Of a stretch of 41,323 bases of DNA, positions 23,584 through 33,535 are shown piece after piece (position 1 is the first letter of the stretch; every line of letters begins with the position of its first letter). The stretch is from an uncultured Rubrobacteraceae bacterium. GTDB lineage: Bacteria > Actinomycetota > Rubrobacteria > Rubrobacterales > Rubrobacteraceae. The notes under the pieces are model-generated. The model made no database searches. It worked only from the letters and a program-made list of their open reading frames with translations, and was not told the DNA's origin. The position numbers and the translations under genes are program-made. The stretch covers positions 1-41,323 of the forward strand of contig CADCVE010000014.1 of assembly GCA_902806065.1 (NCBI GenBank), written 5' to 3'.

Positions 23584-26500
23584 TCAATATCCTGGTAGCT
23601 GCCACTCCTTAGCCTGCCGGCAAGCTTCCCGGAGCACCCGCTGCCCTATGGGGATAATCAAACCTATCTCCTCGGCCAGGGGCACGAACTCGTCGGGGGT
23701 AACCAGGCTGCGCTCCGGATGCTCCCAGCGCACCAGCGCCTCTATCCCGATGATCTGCTCGGTCTCCAGAAGTATCACCGGCTGGTAGTGTAACCTGAAC
23801 TCGTCACGCTCCAGGGCGCGCCTCAGGTCGTTCTCCAGCCTCAGGCGCTCGATAACTCTGGACTCCATGCTTGGAGCGAACATCCGGTAGCGCGCTTTGC
23901 TCTCCTCCTTGGCCCGGTACATCGCGATGTCCGCGTTGCGCAACAGGTCCTCGGGTAGATCGTGGCTCGGGTCGCTGAAGACGATACCAATACTGGGGGT
24001 GACGAATACTTCCTGGTCGCTGAGGGTGAAGGGCATCCGAAGCTCCTCTACGATCCGCTCTGCCACGTACGCCGCCTTCCCAGCAACCTCGACGTCTTCG
24101 AGCAGTACAGCGAACTCGTCTCCGCCCAAGCGTGCGATGGTGTCTTCGGGCCGCAAGCAACCCCGCAGACGGGCGGAGACCGCCACGAGTAGATCGTCCC
24201 CCACGTGGTGCCCCAGGGTGTCGTTGACGAACTTGAAGTTGTCCAGGTCCACGAACAGCACCGCGACCTTGCCTTCCCGCCTCCCCAGGCGAGACAGGGC
24301 GTGCTTGAGTCGATTCAGGAACAGAGCCCTGTTGGGCAGGCTGGTTAACAGGTCGTGGAACGCCCGGTACTCTAGCCGTTCCTCCAATGCCTTGCGCTCG
24401 GTTATGTCCTGGTACTGGGCGACGAAGTGGCCGGGGTTGCCCTCCGTGTCCCGCACCAGGGAGACGTCCGAGAGCGCCCACACCACCGACCCGTCTTTGC
24501 GCACGTAGCGCTTCTCGATGCCCGCCGTCTTGGCTCGACCATCCAGCAACCGCTTGGTGTGGTCCCGGCTCTTCTCGCGGTCGGCCGGGTGGGTAATCTC
24601 GAGCGAGCTCTTACCCAGTAGCTCCTCTTCCGGGTAGCCGAGCATCTCGCAAAAGGCACGGTTGACTTTCAGGTAGCGATTGTCGAGCCCAACCAGGGCA
24701 ACGCCGGTCGAGGCGTTCTCGAAGGTGCTACGGAAGCGCGCCTCGCTCTCTTCAAGCTTCTCCTCCGCCCGCTTACGCTCGGTGATGTCCCTGATGATCA
24801 CCTGTGTGGCTGGTTTGCCGCCGTAAGAAACGGAGAGACCCGCTATCTCCACGTCGATGATGCGTCCGTCGAGTCCGATGAGCTTTTCCTCAGCGAGTTC
24901 CGCAAACATCCCCTGCTCCTGAATGCGCCGGACCCTCTCCCGTGCAAACTCCCGGTAGTCGGGGTGGACGAATCCCATTACGGGCTTGCCGAGGAGCTCC
25001 TCCGGGCCGGTCGCTCCGAAGAGCTTGGCCCCCGCGGGGTTCACGTACACGAACCTGCCCTCACTGTGGACGGCAATCGTTTCGGGGGAGTGCTCTACCA
25101 GGGACCGGTATCGTTCCTCGCTCTCTTTTAGCGCCTCCTCGGCCTCCTTGCGCTCGGTGATGTCGCGGGTGGAGACGAGCATCATCTGCCTCCCGCCGTA
25201 ATCGACCGAGCCCACGCGCACCTCCACCGGAAAGGTCGTGCCGTCCTTGCGCCGGTTCATCTCCTCGTGGCTGACCACGAAGGTCCCCGGCTCGCCACCC
25301 ATGGCGCGCTGCCAGAGTGTGCCGCCCTCCTTCTCTCTCCGTGCCTGTTCCTCCTTGGTGAGCATGTTGCAAGAGACGTCTCTTACGGAGAGCGAGAGCA
25401 ACTCCTCGCGCGAGTAGCCTAAAAGGAGGCACGCTCGCGAGTTGCAGTCGACGAAGCGGCCTTGCTCGTCATGCACGAACACGGCGTCGACGGACTGCTC
25501 GAAGAGTTGCCTGAAGCGCTCCTCGCTCTCCCTCAGCGCTTCCTCAGCCCGCTTGCGCTCGGTAATGTCGATCATGAACCCTTGCCAGTAGCGGGAGCCG
25601 TCCGCCTCCTCTTCCTCGACCATCACCGATTCGTTGCGCACCCACACTGTCCGTCCATCGCGATGAAGCACACGATACTCCGTCGTGAAGACCTCACCCG
25701 GCTCGCCGCTTCGCTCGTCCTCGGACTGCATCCGCTCCCGATCGTCAGGATGCACCATAAGCCACCTGAGATCCGGGTCCTTACACTCCTCGGGAGAGTA
25801 ACCCGTTAGGGTTTCTATTCGAGGGCTCATGTACATTGCGGAATCGAGGCTTCCGATCTCCTGAGTGTAGACGACCGCAGGCATCCGCTCGACTAGCGTG
25901 CGGTACCTGGTTTCGGTTTGCCGTAACCGCTCCTCGGCGCGCTTGCGCTCGGTAACGTCCTGGTTTGTCTCCAGAACAAACTCTGACGCTCTACTGCTAC
26001 GTGCTAAAACATGCCGGCTTTCCACTATGACTCGTCGGCTGTCACGAGCGTGATGGACCAGCTCACCCTCCCAGTGCCCCTCGGTCTGCAACTTGCGCTC
26101 AAGCTCCTCCAGGGAGAAGGGGTGGATTGTCTTCAGTAGATCGTGGCTGCTTTGACCTATCGCCTCCTCTTTCGACCATCCATAGAGGCGCTGCGCTGCC
26201 TCATTACAATATATGATCCTGCCGTCTAGCCTCCGTGTGAAGACCGCATCGTGCGTCTGTTCCAGCAGGACGGCCTGCTGCTCTACCTTTTCCTCTGCCC
26301 ACACCCGCTCTGTAACGTCGCGAGAGTTGACGACGATTCCCCTCACGCTCGGGTCGTCGAGCAGGTTGTTGCAGATCCCCTCGAAGTACCGCCACGAGCC
26401 GTCCGCGTGCCGAAACCTCACCTCTACCGGACCGTAGCTCCCCAAGTTCTCCAAGAGCTTGCCGAAGCGCCTCCGCGCCTGCTCTACGTCCTCGGGGTGG

Positions 26501-27426
26501 ACGTGCTCGAACACCTTTGTCCCGATCAACTCTTCGGGCCGGTAGCCCATCGCCCTCTCCACGGCCGGGCTCTGGTAGCGAATGGTACCGTCGGCTTCGA
26601 GGACTGTAATAACGTCCGAAGCGTACTGGACGAGTACGGCGTGTAGCCGCTGCTCGCTCTCCCTCAAGGCCTCTTTGGCCCGCTTGTGCTCGGTAACGTC
26701 CATGAGTAGACCGTCCCAAAGAACGTCGCCGTTAGCCTGCAGTTGCGGACGGGAAGTACCCCGGAGCCACTTCTTTGCCCCCGAGCGAAGGGTGACCCGA
26801 CCCTCCCACTCCCACGGCGAGAGCGCGGCCGCCGATGCCTCCACCGAGCGCTCAAAGTTCGGGCGGTCCTCGGGGTGGATGATGTCGATAACTAGTGCGG
26901 GATCTTGCTGGATCTTCCGCGGCTCCAGGCCGTACAACTCTCGGCTACCCTCGCTGACGAAGGGGAACCCCACCGAGCCATCAGGGCGCAGGACAAACTG
27001 GTAGACCATCCCGGGGGCGTTCGCCGTGATCCTCGCGTAGCGCGCCTCGCTCTCCCTGAGCGCTTTCTCCGCCCTCTTGCGCTTGGTGACGTCATGGAAG
27101 TAGACCAATAGCCCGACCTCCGAGGGATAGGCCTTCACCCCGAACCAGGCCTCCAGGGGAGGGTAGTACTCCTCGAACTGGACAGTCACTCGCTTCTTCA
27201 CCGCCTTGTGATACTCCTGGTAGAACGTTGACCCCACGGCCTCCGGGAACTCCTCCCACACGTTCTTGCCGAGTAGCTCCTCACGGCTCCTGAACAGAAC
27301 CCGCTCCGCTTCGGAGTTCAGGTAAGTGAACCGCCACTTTTTATCCAGGGCGAAGACGGCGTCGGTGATACTCTCCAGAATCTCGAAACTGTCCTCGCCG
27401 AATCTCAGTGGTTCTCCTCCTGCCAA
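23584..27426 (-). CDS. Eight-PAS GGDEF protein with truncated EAL domain
   Basis: 1280 residues. Eight PAS modules of about 120-135 residues fill positions 10-1005; each ends in a DITERKRAEEALRESE-like helical linker. The GGDEF domain (about 1015-1175) has LGGDEFAVL at about 1101 and the product-inhibition site RPED five residues before it, so diguanylate cyclase activity is expected. The EAL domain starts normally (HYQPVILL, IGIEALVRWEHPE) but stops after about 73 of 240 residues (ACRQAKEWQLPGY). The asparagine, ExT, DDFG and lysine elements of the active site are lost, so it cannot degrade c-di-GMP. No TM segment is seen. The start is uncertain: TTG at 27426, or CTG at 27408 behind AGGAGG. 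Confidence 0.93.
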   Translation of the reverse strand: MAGGEPLRFGEDSFEILESITDAVFALDKKWRFTYLNSEAERVLFRSREELLGKNVWEEFPEAVGSTFYQEYHKAVKKRVTVQFEEYYPPLEAWFGVKAYPSEVGLLVYFHDVTKRKRAEKALRESEARYARITANAPGMVYQFVLRPDGSVGFPFVSEGSRELYGLEPRKIQQDPALVIDIIHPEDRPNFERSVEASAAALSPWEWEGRVTLRSGAKKWLRGTSRPQLQANGDVLWDGLLMDVTEHKRAKEALRESEQRLHAVLVQYASDVITVLEADGTIRYQSPAVERAMGYRPEELIGTKVFEHVHPEDVEQARRRFGKLLENLGSYGPVEVRFRHADGSWRYFEGICNNLLDDPSVRGIVVNSRDVTERVWAEEKVEQQAVLLEQTHDAVFTRRLDGRIIYCNEAAQRLYGWSKEEAIGQSSHDLLKTIHPFSLEELERKLQTEGHWEGELVHHARDSRRVIVESRHVLARSSRASEFVLETNQDVTERKRAEERLRQTETRYRTLVERMPAVVYTQEIGSLDSAMYMSPRIETLTGYSPEECKDPDLRWLMVHPDDRERMQSEDERSGEPGEVFTTEYRVLHRDGRTVWVRNESVMVEEEEADGSRYWQGFMIDITERKRAEEALRESEERFRQLFEQSVDAVFVHDEQGRFVDCNSRACLLLGYSREELLSLSVRDVSCNMLTKEEQARREKEGGTLWQRAMGGEPGTFVVSHEEMNRRKDGTTFPVEVRVGSVDYGGRQMMLVSTRDITERKEAEEALKESEERYRSLVEHSPETIAVHSEGRFVYVNPAGAKLFGATGPEELLGKPVMGFVHPDYREFARERVRRIQEQGMFAELAEEKLIGLDGRIIDVEIAGLSVSYGGKPATQVIIRDITERKRAEEKLEESEARFRSTFENASTGVALVGLDNRYLKVNRAFCEMLGYPEEELLGKSSLEITHPADREKSRDHTKRLLDGRAKTAGIEKRYVRKDGSVVWALSDVSLVRDTEGNPGHFVAQYQDITERKALEERLEYRAFHDLLTSLPNRALFLNRLKHALSRLGRREGKVAVLFVDLDNFKFVNDTLGHHVGDDLLVAVSARLRGCLRPEDTIARLGGDEFAVLLEDVEVAGKAAYVAERIVEELRMPFTLSDQEVFVTPSIGIVFSDPSHDLPEDLLRNADIAMYRAKEESKARYRMFAPSMESRVIERLRLENDLRRALERDEFRLHYQPVILLETEQIIGIEALVRWEHPERSLVTPDEFVPLAEEIGLIIPIGQRVLREACRQAKEWQLPGY

Positions 27427-27845
27427 CGCCCGGCAATCCCGCCGAAGCCTCTGGCGGACCGTGCTGAGAAACCATCATTGACCGAGGCCGCGTAAGCACT
27501 CAAATGCTCTCACATTCTTTCGCAGAATCCACGAACATACTAGAGTTACCATCTCTGGCGGCAGTTGTCTCACCTCGTGTCTACTGATGAGTCAGGCGCG
27601 GTACCGAGAACCTCCCGGATCTCACACCAGCGTCGACCGCACTTCGGGGAACTCTACGCCCAGTAGGACGCGGAAGTGTAGTTGCGGGGTATGCGTTCCA
27701 TCGAACGTATATGAGACGTTCTGCTCGGTTGCCAGCATTCTGCGTTGGTACTTCGTTGTTCATAACAGCGACAAGTATGGCACAGTGGGTGTCGAGGATG
27801 CGTGTGTTTGAAGTCCTAGCTCCAGGGCCTTTACTCGTTCCAGGC
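27427..27845. other. Intergenic stretch between the two c-di-GMP genes
   Basis: 419 bases with no supported gene. Short open frames on both strands lack ribosome binding sites and homology. The missing EAL part of the eight-PAS protein is not found here. Confidence 0.5.
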
Positions 27846-29735
27846 TCAGGTAGGTCTCTTCCCGGCGGGATCGGGTGGTGGACTAGAGGTGTTCCGGTTT
27901 AGGTCCGAGTCGACCAGCAGGCCGGCTTCTTCGCTCGGGAGGGGCCTGGCGAAGTAATATCCTTGAGCGAAGTCGCATCCTATCTCTCGCAAACAGGCGA
28001 GTTGCTTCTCGGTCTCCACGCCTTCAGCTACCACTCTCTCACCCAGGGCGTGCGCGAGATTTACAACCGCCGACACTATCGCCTCGTTCTTCGGGTCCTC
28101 GCCGAGGCCCTGAATCATCGAACGGTCTATCTTCAGGAAATCGACCGGGAAGCGCCTGAGGTAGGAGAGTGACGAGTAGCCCGTCCCGAAGTCGTCTATC
28201 GTCAGGTTTACGCCCAGGTCTTTGAGCTTTTGTAGCTTGGCGAGGGTGGACGGCGCGTCGTCCATAACGACGCTCTCGGTAATCTCCAGATCCAGGCTGG
28301 CGGGGTCCAGGCCGGTCTCTCGCAGGATCGCCGCGACCTCCTCGACGAGAGCGTGATGCTGGAACTGTCTGGCCGAGAGGTTTACGCACGTCTTCAGGGC
28401 CGATCTGCCCGGGGAACGATCCTGCCACAGGCGCGTCTGGCGGCAGGCCTCCTCTAACACCCACCTCCCGATCGGGACGATCAGGTCGGTCTCCTCCGCG
28501 ATCGTAACGAACTCATCGGGAAGTACCAGCCCCCGCTCCGGGTGCTCCCACCTGAGCAGCGCTTCCAGGGCGACAACCTCACCGGACCCGAGCGCCACCT
28601 TGGGCTGGTAGTGAACCCTGAACTCTTCCCTCTCCAGGGCTCGGCGGAGGTCGCTCTCCAACTCCAGGCGTTCGAGGGCCGCTATGGTCATGCTCGGGTC
28701 GAATACTGCGTGGCGGGCTCTGCCGACGGCCTTGGCTTGGTACATCGCGGTGTCCGCGTAGCGCAGTAGCACCTCCGGAGGCTCATCGCCGGAGGTGCTC
28801 AAAACGATCCCGATGCTGGTGGTGATGAACCTGGCGCGCCCTTCCAGGTAGAAGGGCGCTCGCATGGCCTCCTGGATTCGCTCCGCTACCCGCACCGCAC
28901 CGCTCACGCTTGCGACGTCTTCGAGAAGGACGGTAAACTCGTCGCCGCCGAAGCGAGCTACCGTCCCCTCAGCGCCCATGCTCTCCTCCAGGCGTTCGGC
29001 GACCGCCAGCAGTACCTGATCTCCTGCCTCGTGGCCCAGGGAGTCGTTGATGACCTTGAAGTTGTCCAGGTCCATGAACAGCACAGCAACCTTGCCTTCC
29101 CGCCATTCGGTTCGGGCGAGCGCGAGGTCGAGACGGTCCAGGAACAAGGTCCGGTTGGTCAGACCGGTCAGGGGATCGTGAAACGCCTGGTGCATTAGCT
29201 GCTCCTCGAGCTCCCGCCGCTCGGCGATCTCCTGCTGCAACCGGGCGTTGGATTCCGCGAGCCGCGCGGTCCGCTGCCGTACCTTATCCTCCAACTCGTC
29301 GTGTGCACGCTGCAGCGCCTCCTCGGCCTGCTTGCGCCTGGTGACGTCGTTCTGCACCCCGATGAAGTTGATGAGTTGCCCGTGATCGTCGTGTACGGGG
29401 GAGAGCCTGAGCTCGTTCCAGAACAGCGTGCCGTCCTTGTGGTAGTTGCGCAGGAGCACCACGCAATCCCGCTCCTCTCGGATGGCGGCGCGTACCTCTT
29501 CCAGAACCGGTTGGTCACCGTCAGACCCCTGCAAGAACCGGCAGTTGTGGCCGAGCAACTCCTCGGTAGAGTAGCCGGTCATAAGCTCGAAGCTGCGGTT
29601 GACGTATATCAGCGGGTTGTCTGGCTGGTTCGGATCGCTGATGACGATGCCGTTGCTGCTGGCGGCGATGGCCTGGTATAGCAGGCGAAGCTCCTGCTCG
29701 GCCTGCTTGTGCTCACCGTTTGTTTTCTTCGGCAT
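27846..29735 (-). CDS. LOV-GGDEF-EAL protein (blue-light-type c-di-GMP enzyme)
   Basis: 629 residues from the ATG at 29735. The N-terminal PAS is a canonical LOV domain: PLIYVNRSFELMTGY, LGHNCRFLQG with the flavin-adduct Cys at about 65, and LSPVHDDHGQLINFIGVQND. A coiled coil (about 135-180) leads to GGDEF (RFGGDEFTVL, 263-267) without an RxxD inhibition site. The EAL domain is complete: ALEALLRW (391-393), NLSARQF, LEITESVV, IDDFGTGYSSLSYL, FLKIDRS, AEGVET. Both activities look possible, with blue light as likely input. TATACT lies 6 bases before the ATG and no ribosome binding site is visible, suggesting a leaderless transcript. No membrane segment. Confidence 0.93.
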   Translation of the reverse strand: MPKKTNGEHKQAEQELRLLYQAIAASSNGIVISDPNQPDNPLIYVNRSFELMTGYSTEELLGHNCRFLQGSDGDQPVLEEVRAAIREERDCVVLLRNYHKDGTLFWNELRLSPVHDDHGQLINFIGVQNDVTRRKQAEEALQRAHDELEDKVRQRTARLAESNARLQQEIAERRELEEQLMHQAFHDPLTGLTNRTLFLDRLDLALARTEWREGKVAVLFMDLDNFKVINDSLGHEAGDQVLLAVAERLEESMGAEGTVARFGGDEFTVLLEDVASVSGAVRVAERIQEAMRAPFYLEGRARFITTSIGIVLSTSGDEPPEVLLRYADTAMYQAKAVGRARHAVFDPSMTIAALERLELESDLRRALEREEFRVHYQPKVALGSGEVVALEALLRWEHPERGLVLPDEFVTIAEETDLIVPIGRWVLEEACRQTRLWQDRSPGRSALKTCVNLSARQFQHHALVEEVAAILRETGLDPASLDLEITESVVMDDAPSTLAKLQKLKDLGVNLTIDDFGTGYSSLSYLRRFPVDFLKIDRSMIQGLGEDPKNEAIVSAVVNLAHALGERVVAEGVETEKQLACLREIGCDFAQGYYFARPLPSEEAGLLVDSDLNRNTSSPPPDPAGKRPT

Positions 29736-29741
29736 TGCCGG

Positions 29742-29747
29742 AGTATA
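29742..29747 (-). promoter_or_regulatory. -10 element upstream of the LOV-GGDEF-EAL gene
   Basis: TATACT in gene direction, 6 bases before the ATG at 29735, with no ribosome binding site between. This suggests transcription from the start codon. No convincing -35 was found. Confidence 0.4.
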
Positions 29748-30234
29748 TAGGGTAATGGTGATCTCAGGCTGTCGATCACGCGCAAACCTGTTCTCGATCT
29801 GGATAGCTGCTTGAGGCGAAGTATCTGCTCCTGGGTCCACCGCAGACTGTGCCCCGGGTTCGGGTGCTCGCAGGCACGATCGAACTATCACGCTCCCGGG
29901 GGTTGCCCGACGATTGAACCCGTGCCGACTTCGAGCGGGACGCCGCCCCGAGGTATCGTGCGACCAGCAAATCGATCAGGCAGCCGGCGCAGCGAGCTAA
30001 TCGGCGTTGGGCTTTAGGGCCGCGCCGGTGACCCTTGCGGGGTCTTGATCCGCCGTATCTTCCGCTAGCTGACCGGGCTCCTTGTGGCTCGGAGAGCAGA
30101 AGCTATTTCGAGACGGCGGGTCCTTCCGGGCCTGCCCTCTCTCGGACCTTTTTATTAAAGCCGTTGCCCGTTTGTGCCGACAACTGTAGTGAGGCTCGTT
30201 ATCCTCTAGTGAAAACGGGTCTCATCCATCATTA

Positions 30235-30333
30235 GCCGGGCTGGTAAACATTACCCCCTCCTAACGAGCCGGCCCGGCTCTTCTCCGCCGGGGGCTGGCC
30301 GTCCTCTTCCTCTCACCAGGCCCCGGCCTTTTT
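30235..30333. ncRNA. C-rich hairpin element, copy 1 (possible small RNA or leader)
   Basis: On the plus strand a 7-bp stem (30235-30241 with 30272-30278) presents ACCCCCTCCTAA in its loop. A second stem follows (30291-30298 with 30317-30325, one bulge), ending near T5 at 30329-30333, like an intrinsic terminator. The first part is repeated at 37795-37850 with compensating changes in the stem. Read on the minus strand, the same conserved block is TTAGGAGGGGGT(A/G)ATG followed by a 9-codon frame, so it could instead be a leader with a very strong ribosome binding site, 500 bases upstream of the LOV gene. Confidence 0.35.
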
Positions 30334-30361
30334 CACTGTTCACCGTTGGGACCCGCCGAAG

Positions 30362-30397
30362 AATCATACTTTCGGTCGCCCGAAATCATACTTTCGG
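30362..30397 (+). promoter_or_regulatory. Paired 14-bp motif, 22-bp period, upstream of the acidic exported protein
   Basis: AATCATACTTTCGG occurs twice (30362-30375, 30384-30397), separated by TCGCCCGA. The same pair, in the same orientation relative to its gene and with the same 22-bp period, precedes the small exported protein at 38897-39196. It ends 72 bases before this gene's ATG. It is likely a transcription-factor site; the factor is unknown. Confidence 0.55.
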
Positions 30398-30469
30398 AGG
30401 ACACAGACCCGGAATTGAGATGCGAATATCGCTCTCAGGTCATTTAAGCTCCCTATATAGGAGGAACGC

Positions 30470-30811
30470 ATGAGGAAGATGATGTTGCTGGCGGCGATGC
30501 TGGCGATGGCGCTGATGATGATGGCTCCCGCTACCGCGATGGCCGAGGATCTCGATTTCGACGGCTTCGACGACCAGGAGGAATTCTACGAAGAGTTCTA
30601 CTTCCCGTTCTTGTTCGGGGGCGGGATCGACGACGTAGACTGCGACGGCTTTGACGACGACTTCGACGGTGGGATAGACGAGGACGTCGTGTGCGTCGTT
30701 GAGTTCGACGACGATTTCTACGGCTTCGGCGGCTTCGACAACTACTATGACGACTTCGATTTCTTCGATGACTACGACTCCGACGGCACCATCATCCAGA
30801 ACGTCGGCTAA
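30470..30811 (+). CDS. Small exported acidic protein rich in Asp, Phe and Tyr
   Basis: 113 residues, ATG with TAGGAGG 6 bases upstream. A signal peptide with a Met/Ala-rich core (LLAAMLAMALMMMAPATAMA) is followed by a mature part made mostly of Asp, Phe, Tyr, Gly and Glu (DLDFDGFDDQEEFYEEFY, FDDDFYGFGGFDNYYDDFDF). Only two Cys (VDCDG, VVCVV) and almost no basic residues are present. No family recognised. Repeated DxDGxD-like patterns (DVDCDGFDDD) could bind calcium, but a classical EF-hand is not clear. A perfect terminator follows, and a paired 22-bp-period motif lies upstream. Confidence 0.8.
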   Translation: MRKMMLLAAMLAMALMMMAPATAMAEDLDFDGFDDQEEFYEEFYFPFLFGGGIDDVDCDGFDDDFDGGIDEDVVCVVEFDDDFYGFGGFDNYYDDFDFFDDYDSDGTIIQNVG

Positions 30812-30839
30812 GCAGCCCGGATAATCAGTACTCTCTCGG

Positions 30840-30871
30840 GAGAGGGCGGGTCCTTTAGGACCCGCCCTCTC
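30840..30871 (+). terminator. Strong hairpin terminator after the acidic exported protein
   Basis: Perfect 14-bp stem (30840-30853 with 30858-30871) and loop TTTA, 28 bases after the stop codon. Confidence 0.8.
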
Positions 30872-30938
30872 TTCGTGCCTGTATGCACCCGCGCGTTCCG
30901 CACCCCGAAGACCGCAACGTTCTCGCGGAACAGGCTAA

Positions 30939-31430
30939 CGGACACGGAAGGAGATCCCCCAGCTCACCAAGTGCAAGTCTGAAGACAGCTCACCCTCGAT
31001 CTCCCCGGACGGCAGGAAGATGGCCTTCGCTAGCAACCGGGATGGGGACTTCGAGATCTACGTGATAAAGGCCAACGCCCCGGAGAGCGCCACCAACCGC
31101 CCGGCGAAGCTCACCAACAACAAATCGGTGCAAGACCTGTCGCCCGACTGGTCGCCGGACGGCACCAAGATAGTCTTCGAGAGAAACAACAGCATTGTGG
31201 AGCAGGTCTACCTCATGAAAGCCGACGGCACCCGGCAGAAGCAACTCTCCGACGGCATGACGCGAGAAGGCCAACCCTCCTTCTCGCCCGACGGCAAGAG
31301 CATCTCCTTCCTCAGCTTCCAGGATGGCAACGCCGAGGTCTTTCAAATGGCGGCGGACGGGACCAACCGGGAGAACCTCACCGACAATGCAGCTTTCGAT
31401 GCCCAACCCTCCTGGCAACCCCTGCCGTAG
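30939..31430 (+). pseudogene. 5'-truncated TolB/PD40-type beta-propeller fragment
   Basis: The frame after an in-frame TAA encodes PD40 repeats: SPSISPDGRKMAFASNRDGD, IYVIKANAP, LSPDWSPDGTKIVFERN, VYLMKADGTRQKQLS, PSFSPDGKSISFLSFQDGN, VFQMAADGTNRENLT and a terminal QPSWQPLP. These repeats form exported beta-propeller domains like TolB. The repeat beginning QLTKCKSEDSSPSISPDG lies before the first ATG (31020), and the upstream repeats and signal peptide are missing. This is probably the C-terminal remnant of a longer gene. If translated from the ATG it would give 136 residues without export signal. Confidence 0.65.
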
Positions 31431-31580
31431 CGGTACGGGTGGCCGCGGCCGTCAGGCCACCGCTTCTCTTCGAACAACGGCTCGATGATCGCCCACTAGA
31501 CGGTCAGGTCCATGCCCATCCGGTACGACGGGTCGACCGTAACCGTTATGAAAAAACGTCCAAACTAACATTGATCGGAG

Positions 31581-31586
31581 TACACT
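31581..31586 (+). promoter_or_regulatory. -10 element of a probable leaderless reductase transcript
   Basis: TACACT lies 6 bases before the ATG at 31593; the only purine-rich stretch (GGAG) lies upstream of it. Transcription would begin at the start codon. Confidence 0.35.
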
Positions 31587-31592
31587 TACGTA

Positions 31593-32153
<561 letters not shown>

Positions 32154-32284
32154 CTATCGGGCTTGTTAGCCCGAGTCGGCCGCATCACGGAGCAACTCGG
32201 GCCAGGCCTGCGAATCCGCTAATCGACGACACGTCCTAGCCTAGGACACGGCTTCGCGGTCTACGAACAAAGGGTATTGGTGAG

Positions 32285-32305
32285 GGGCCGGCTTTTGCCA
32301 GGCCC
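32285..32305 (-). terminator. Hairpin downstream of the small lipoprotein gene
   Basis: An 8-bp GC stem with one bulged base (32285-32292 with 32297-32305) and a 4-base loop, about 70 bases beyond the lipoprotein stop on the minus strand. On the plus strand the loop is TTTT. Confidence 0.4.
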
Positions 32306-32373
32306 TGGATCACGAACCTCTTTTGCTCCACACATGCTCGCCCTCGCCCCGGCTCTACCCTTTGCACGGTCTG

Positions 32374-32655
32374 CTAGGGCTCCTGCCCTTGTATCTTCTC
32401 CCTTACCTCTTCTGGCATCTTCTCTTTTATCTCTTCTGGTAGGTTGTCGTAGGAGGGGACTCCATCTACCTTGACCTTTGTTTCTTTCTGCGCCACTGTG
32501 GCTTCTGCCGGCTGCTGTGCTACCGTCGTTTCCTGTTGCGGCTCTTCTTCTCGAGAGGGCTGCTCTTCTTTGCTCTCCTGTCCGTTGCATGCCGCTGCCC
32601 CGAACGACGAGATGAAAACCATACCCAAGAAGAAGATGACGAGCTTCCTTTTCAT
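32374..32655 (-). CDS. Small lipoprotein, Glu/Gln-rich
   Basis: 93 residues, ATG with AAAGG 5 bases upstream. Signal MKRKLVIFFLGMVFISSFGA ends in lipobox AAAC. The mature part is highly charged and probably disordered (QESKEEQPSREEEPQQE, Thr/Val/Ala/Gln repeats), then a short helical region with two similar units (LPEEIKEKM and MPEEVREKI). No family recognised. A membrane-anchored exterior protein is expected. Confidence 0.75.
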   Translation of the reverse strand: MKRKLVIFFLGMVFISSFGAAACNGQESKEEQPSREEEPQQETTVAQQPAEATVAQKETKVKVDGVPSYDNLPEEIKEKMPEEVREKIQGQEP

Positions 32656-32995
32656 GTTTGCCTTTCTTGAGAACTGCTGACTACCAGCGAAGGACTACAG
32701 ACACCACGCAGATGCTTCGGAGAGACGGTTCTTGCTACTACCTCCCCTGTATATCGTGCTGGGGCGCGAGCTATTCAGGTGGGACCTGAGCTTGTTTAGC
32801 GTCTGGTGTGGACGGCTGGCGCGGAGGTGTCCTTCAGCTCGAACCGGCCTGCTTGCACGATCAAGATACCGTGCCTCGAAGCTGGCCTGCTCTTCCTCGA
32901 TCATGAGGACTTTAAGGATAGTACCAACGGCCTAGGGGCGGACCCCCGAAGGAGTCCGCCCCTTGAAAAGGCCCTACCTGAAGATGTGGCTTCTC
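32656..32995. other. Intergenic stretch between small exported proteins
   Basis: 340 bases. Apart from the hairpin at 32934-32963 and the lipoprotein promoter region nothing is supported. A minus-strand open frame of 69 codons (32695-32904) has no ribosome binding site or homology. Confidence 0.4.
32934..32963 (-). terminator. Hairpin terminator after the Trp/Tyr-rich exported protein
   Basis: Perfect 10-bp stem (32934-32943 with 32954-32963), 10-base loop, about 30 bases beyond the stop of the minus-strand gene. Confidence 0.6.
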
Positions 32996-33235
32996 TCAGG
33001 CGTACCAGTATCCCCAATCGGGATTCCAGAAGGCGTCTATGTAGACTTCCTCGTCACCATAGTCGCACGTGTAATACCACAGCTCATAGTCGTAGTACCG
33101 CCAGAGATACCGATCCCAGTCCCACTCACATACTGGTGTTTCCGGTCCTTGACTCGGTGTCTGAGCCATCGCTGGTAGGGCACTACCTACCATCAACATC
33201 GCGGCTACTATAAGCATCAAGATTTTGACCTTCAA
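32996..33235 (-). CDS. Small exported Trp/Tyr-rich protein
   Basis: 79 residues from TTG at 33235, chosen because AAGGAGG lies just upstream and the signal peptide then starts cleanly (KVKILMLIVAAMLMVGSALPAMA). A frame start at 33256 adds seven unlikely residues. The mature part of about 55 residues has 7 Trp, 10 Tyr and 1 Phe (about one third aromatic) and many Asp/Glu: CEWDWDRYLWRYYDYELWYY. Two Cys may form a disulfide. No family recognised. It shares composition with the exported proteins at 33739-34278 and 38897-39196. Confidence 0.7.
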   Translation of the reverse strand: MKVKILMLIVAAMLMVGSALPAMAQTPSQGPETPVCEWDWDRYLWRYYDYELWYYTCDYGDEEVYIDAFWNPDWGYWYA

Positions 33236-33535
33236 GCCCCCTCCTTCTGGTCGCATCGCTTGCTGACTCTCTGATTGTGATAGGTATCATACGTCCCCGA
33301 AGGGCCAACCGCACCCGCAAAAGACGTTATCTCTTTCCGGGCGCCAATATATAGGGCAAGCCCTCTGGATCGCCCCTACTTATAGGGCTCATTGTCCCTG
33401 TCTACCGGGCTGCCGAGAGGGTGTTCACGCCGGTACCATGTCCTGCTACGGTTTATAGCGTCGTGTAGCATGAGCGGGGCGAGATGGGGAAGGGGCGTAC
33501 CCCTTGCGCTCCCCCGGATACCGGATATATTTCTA

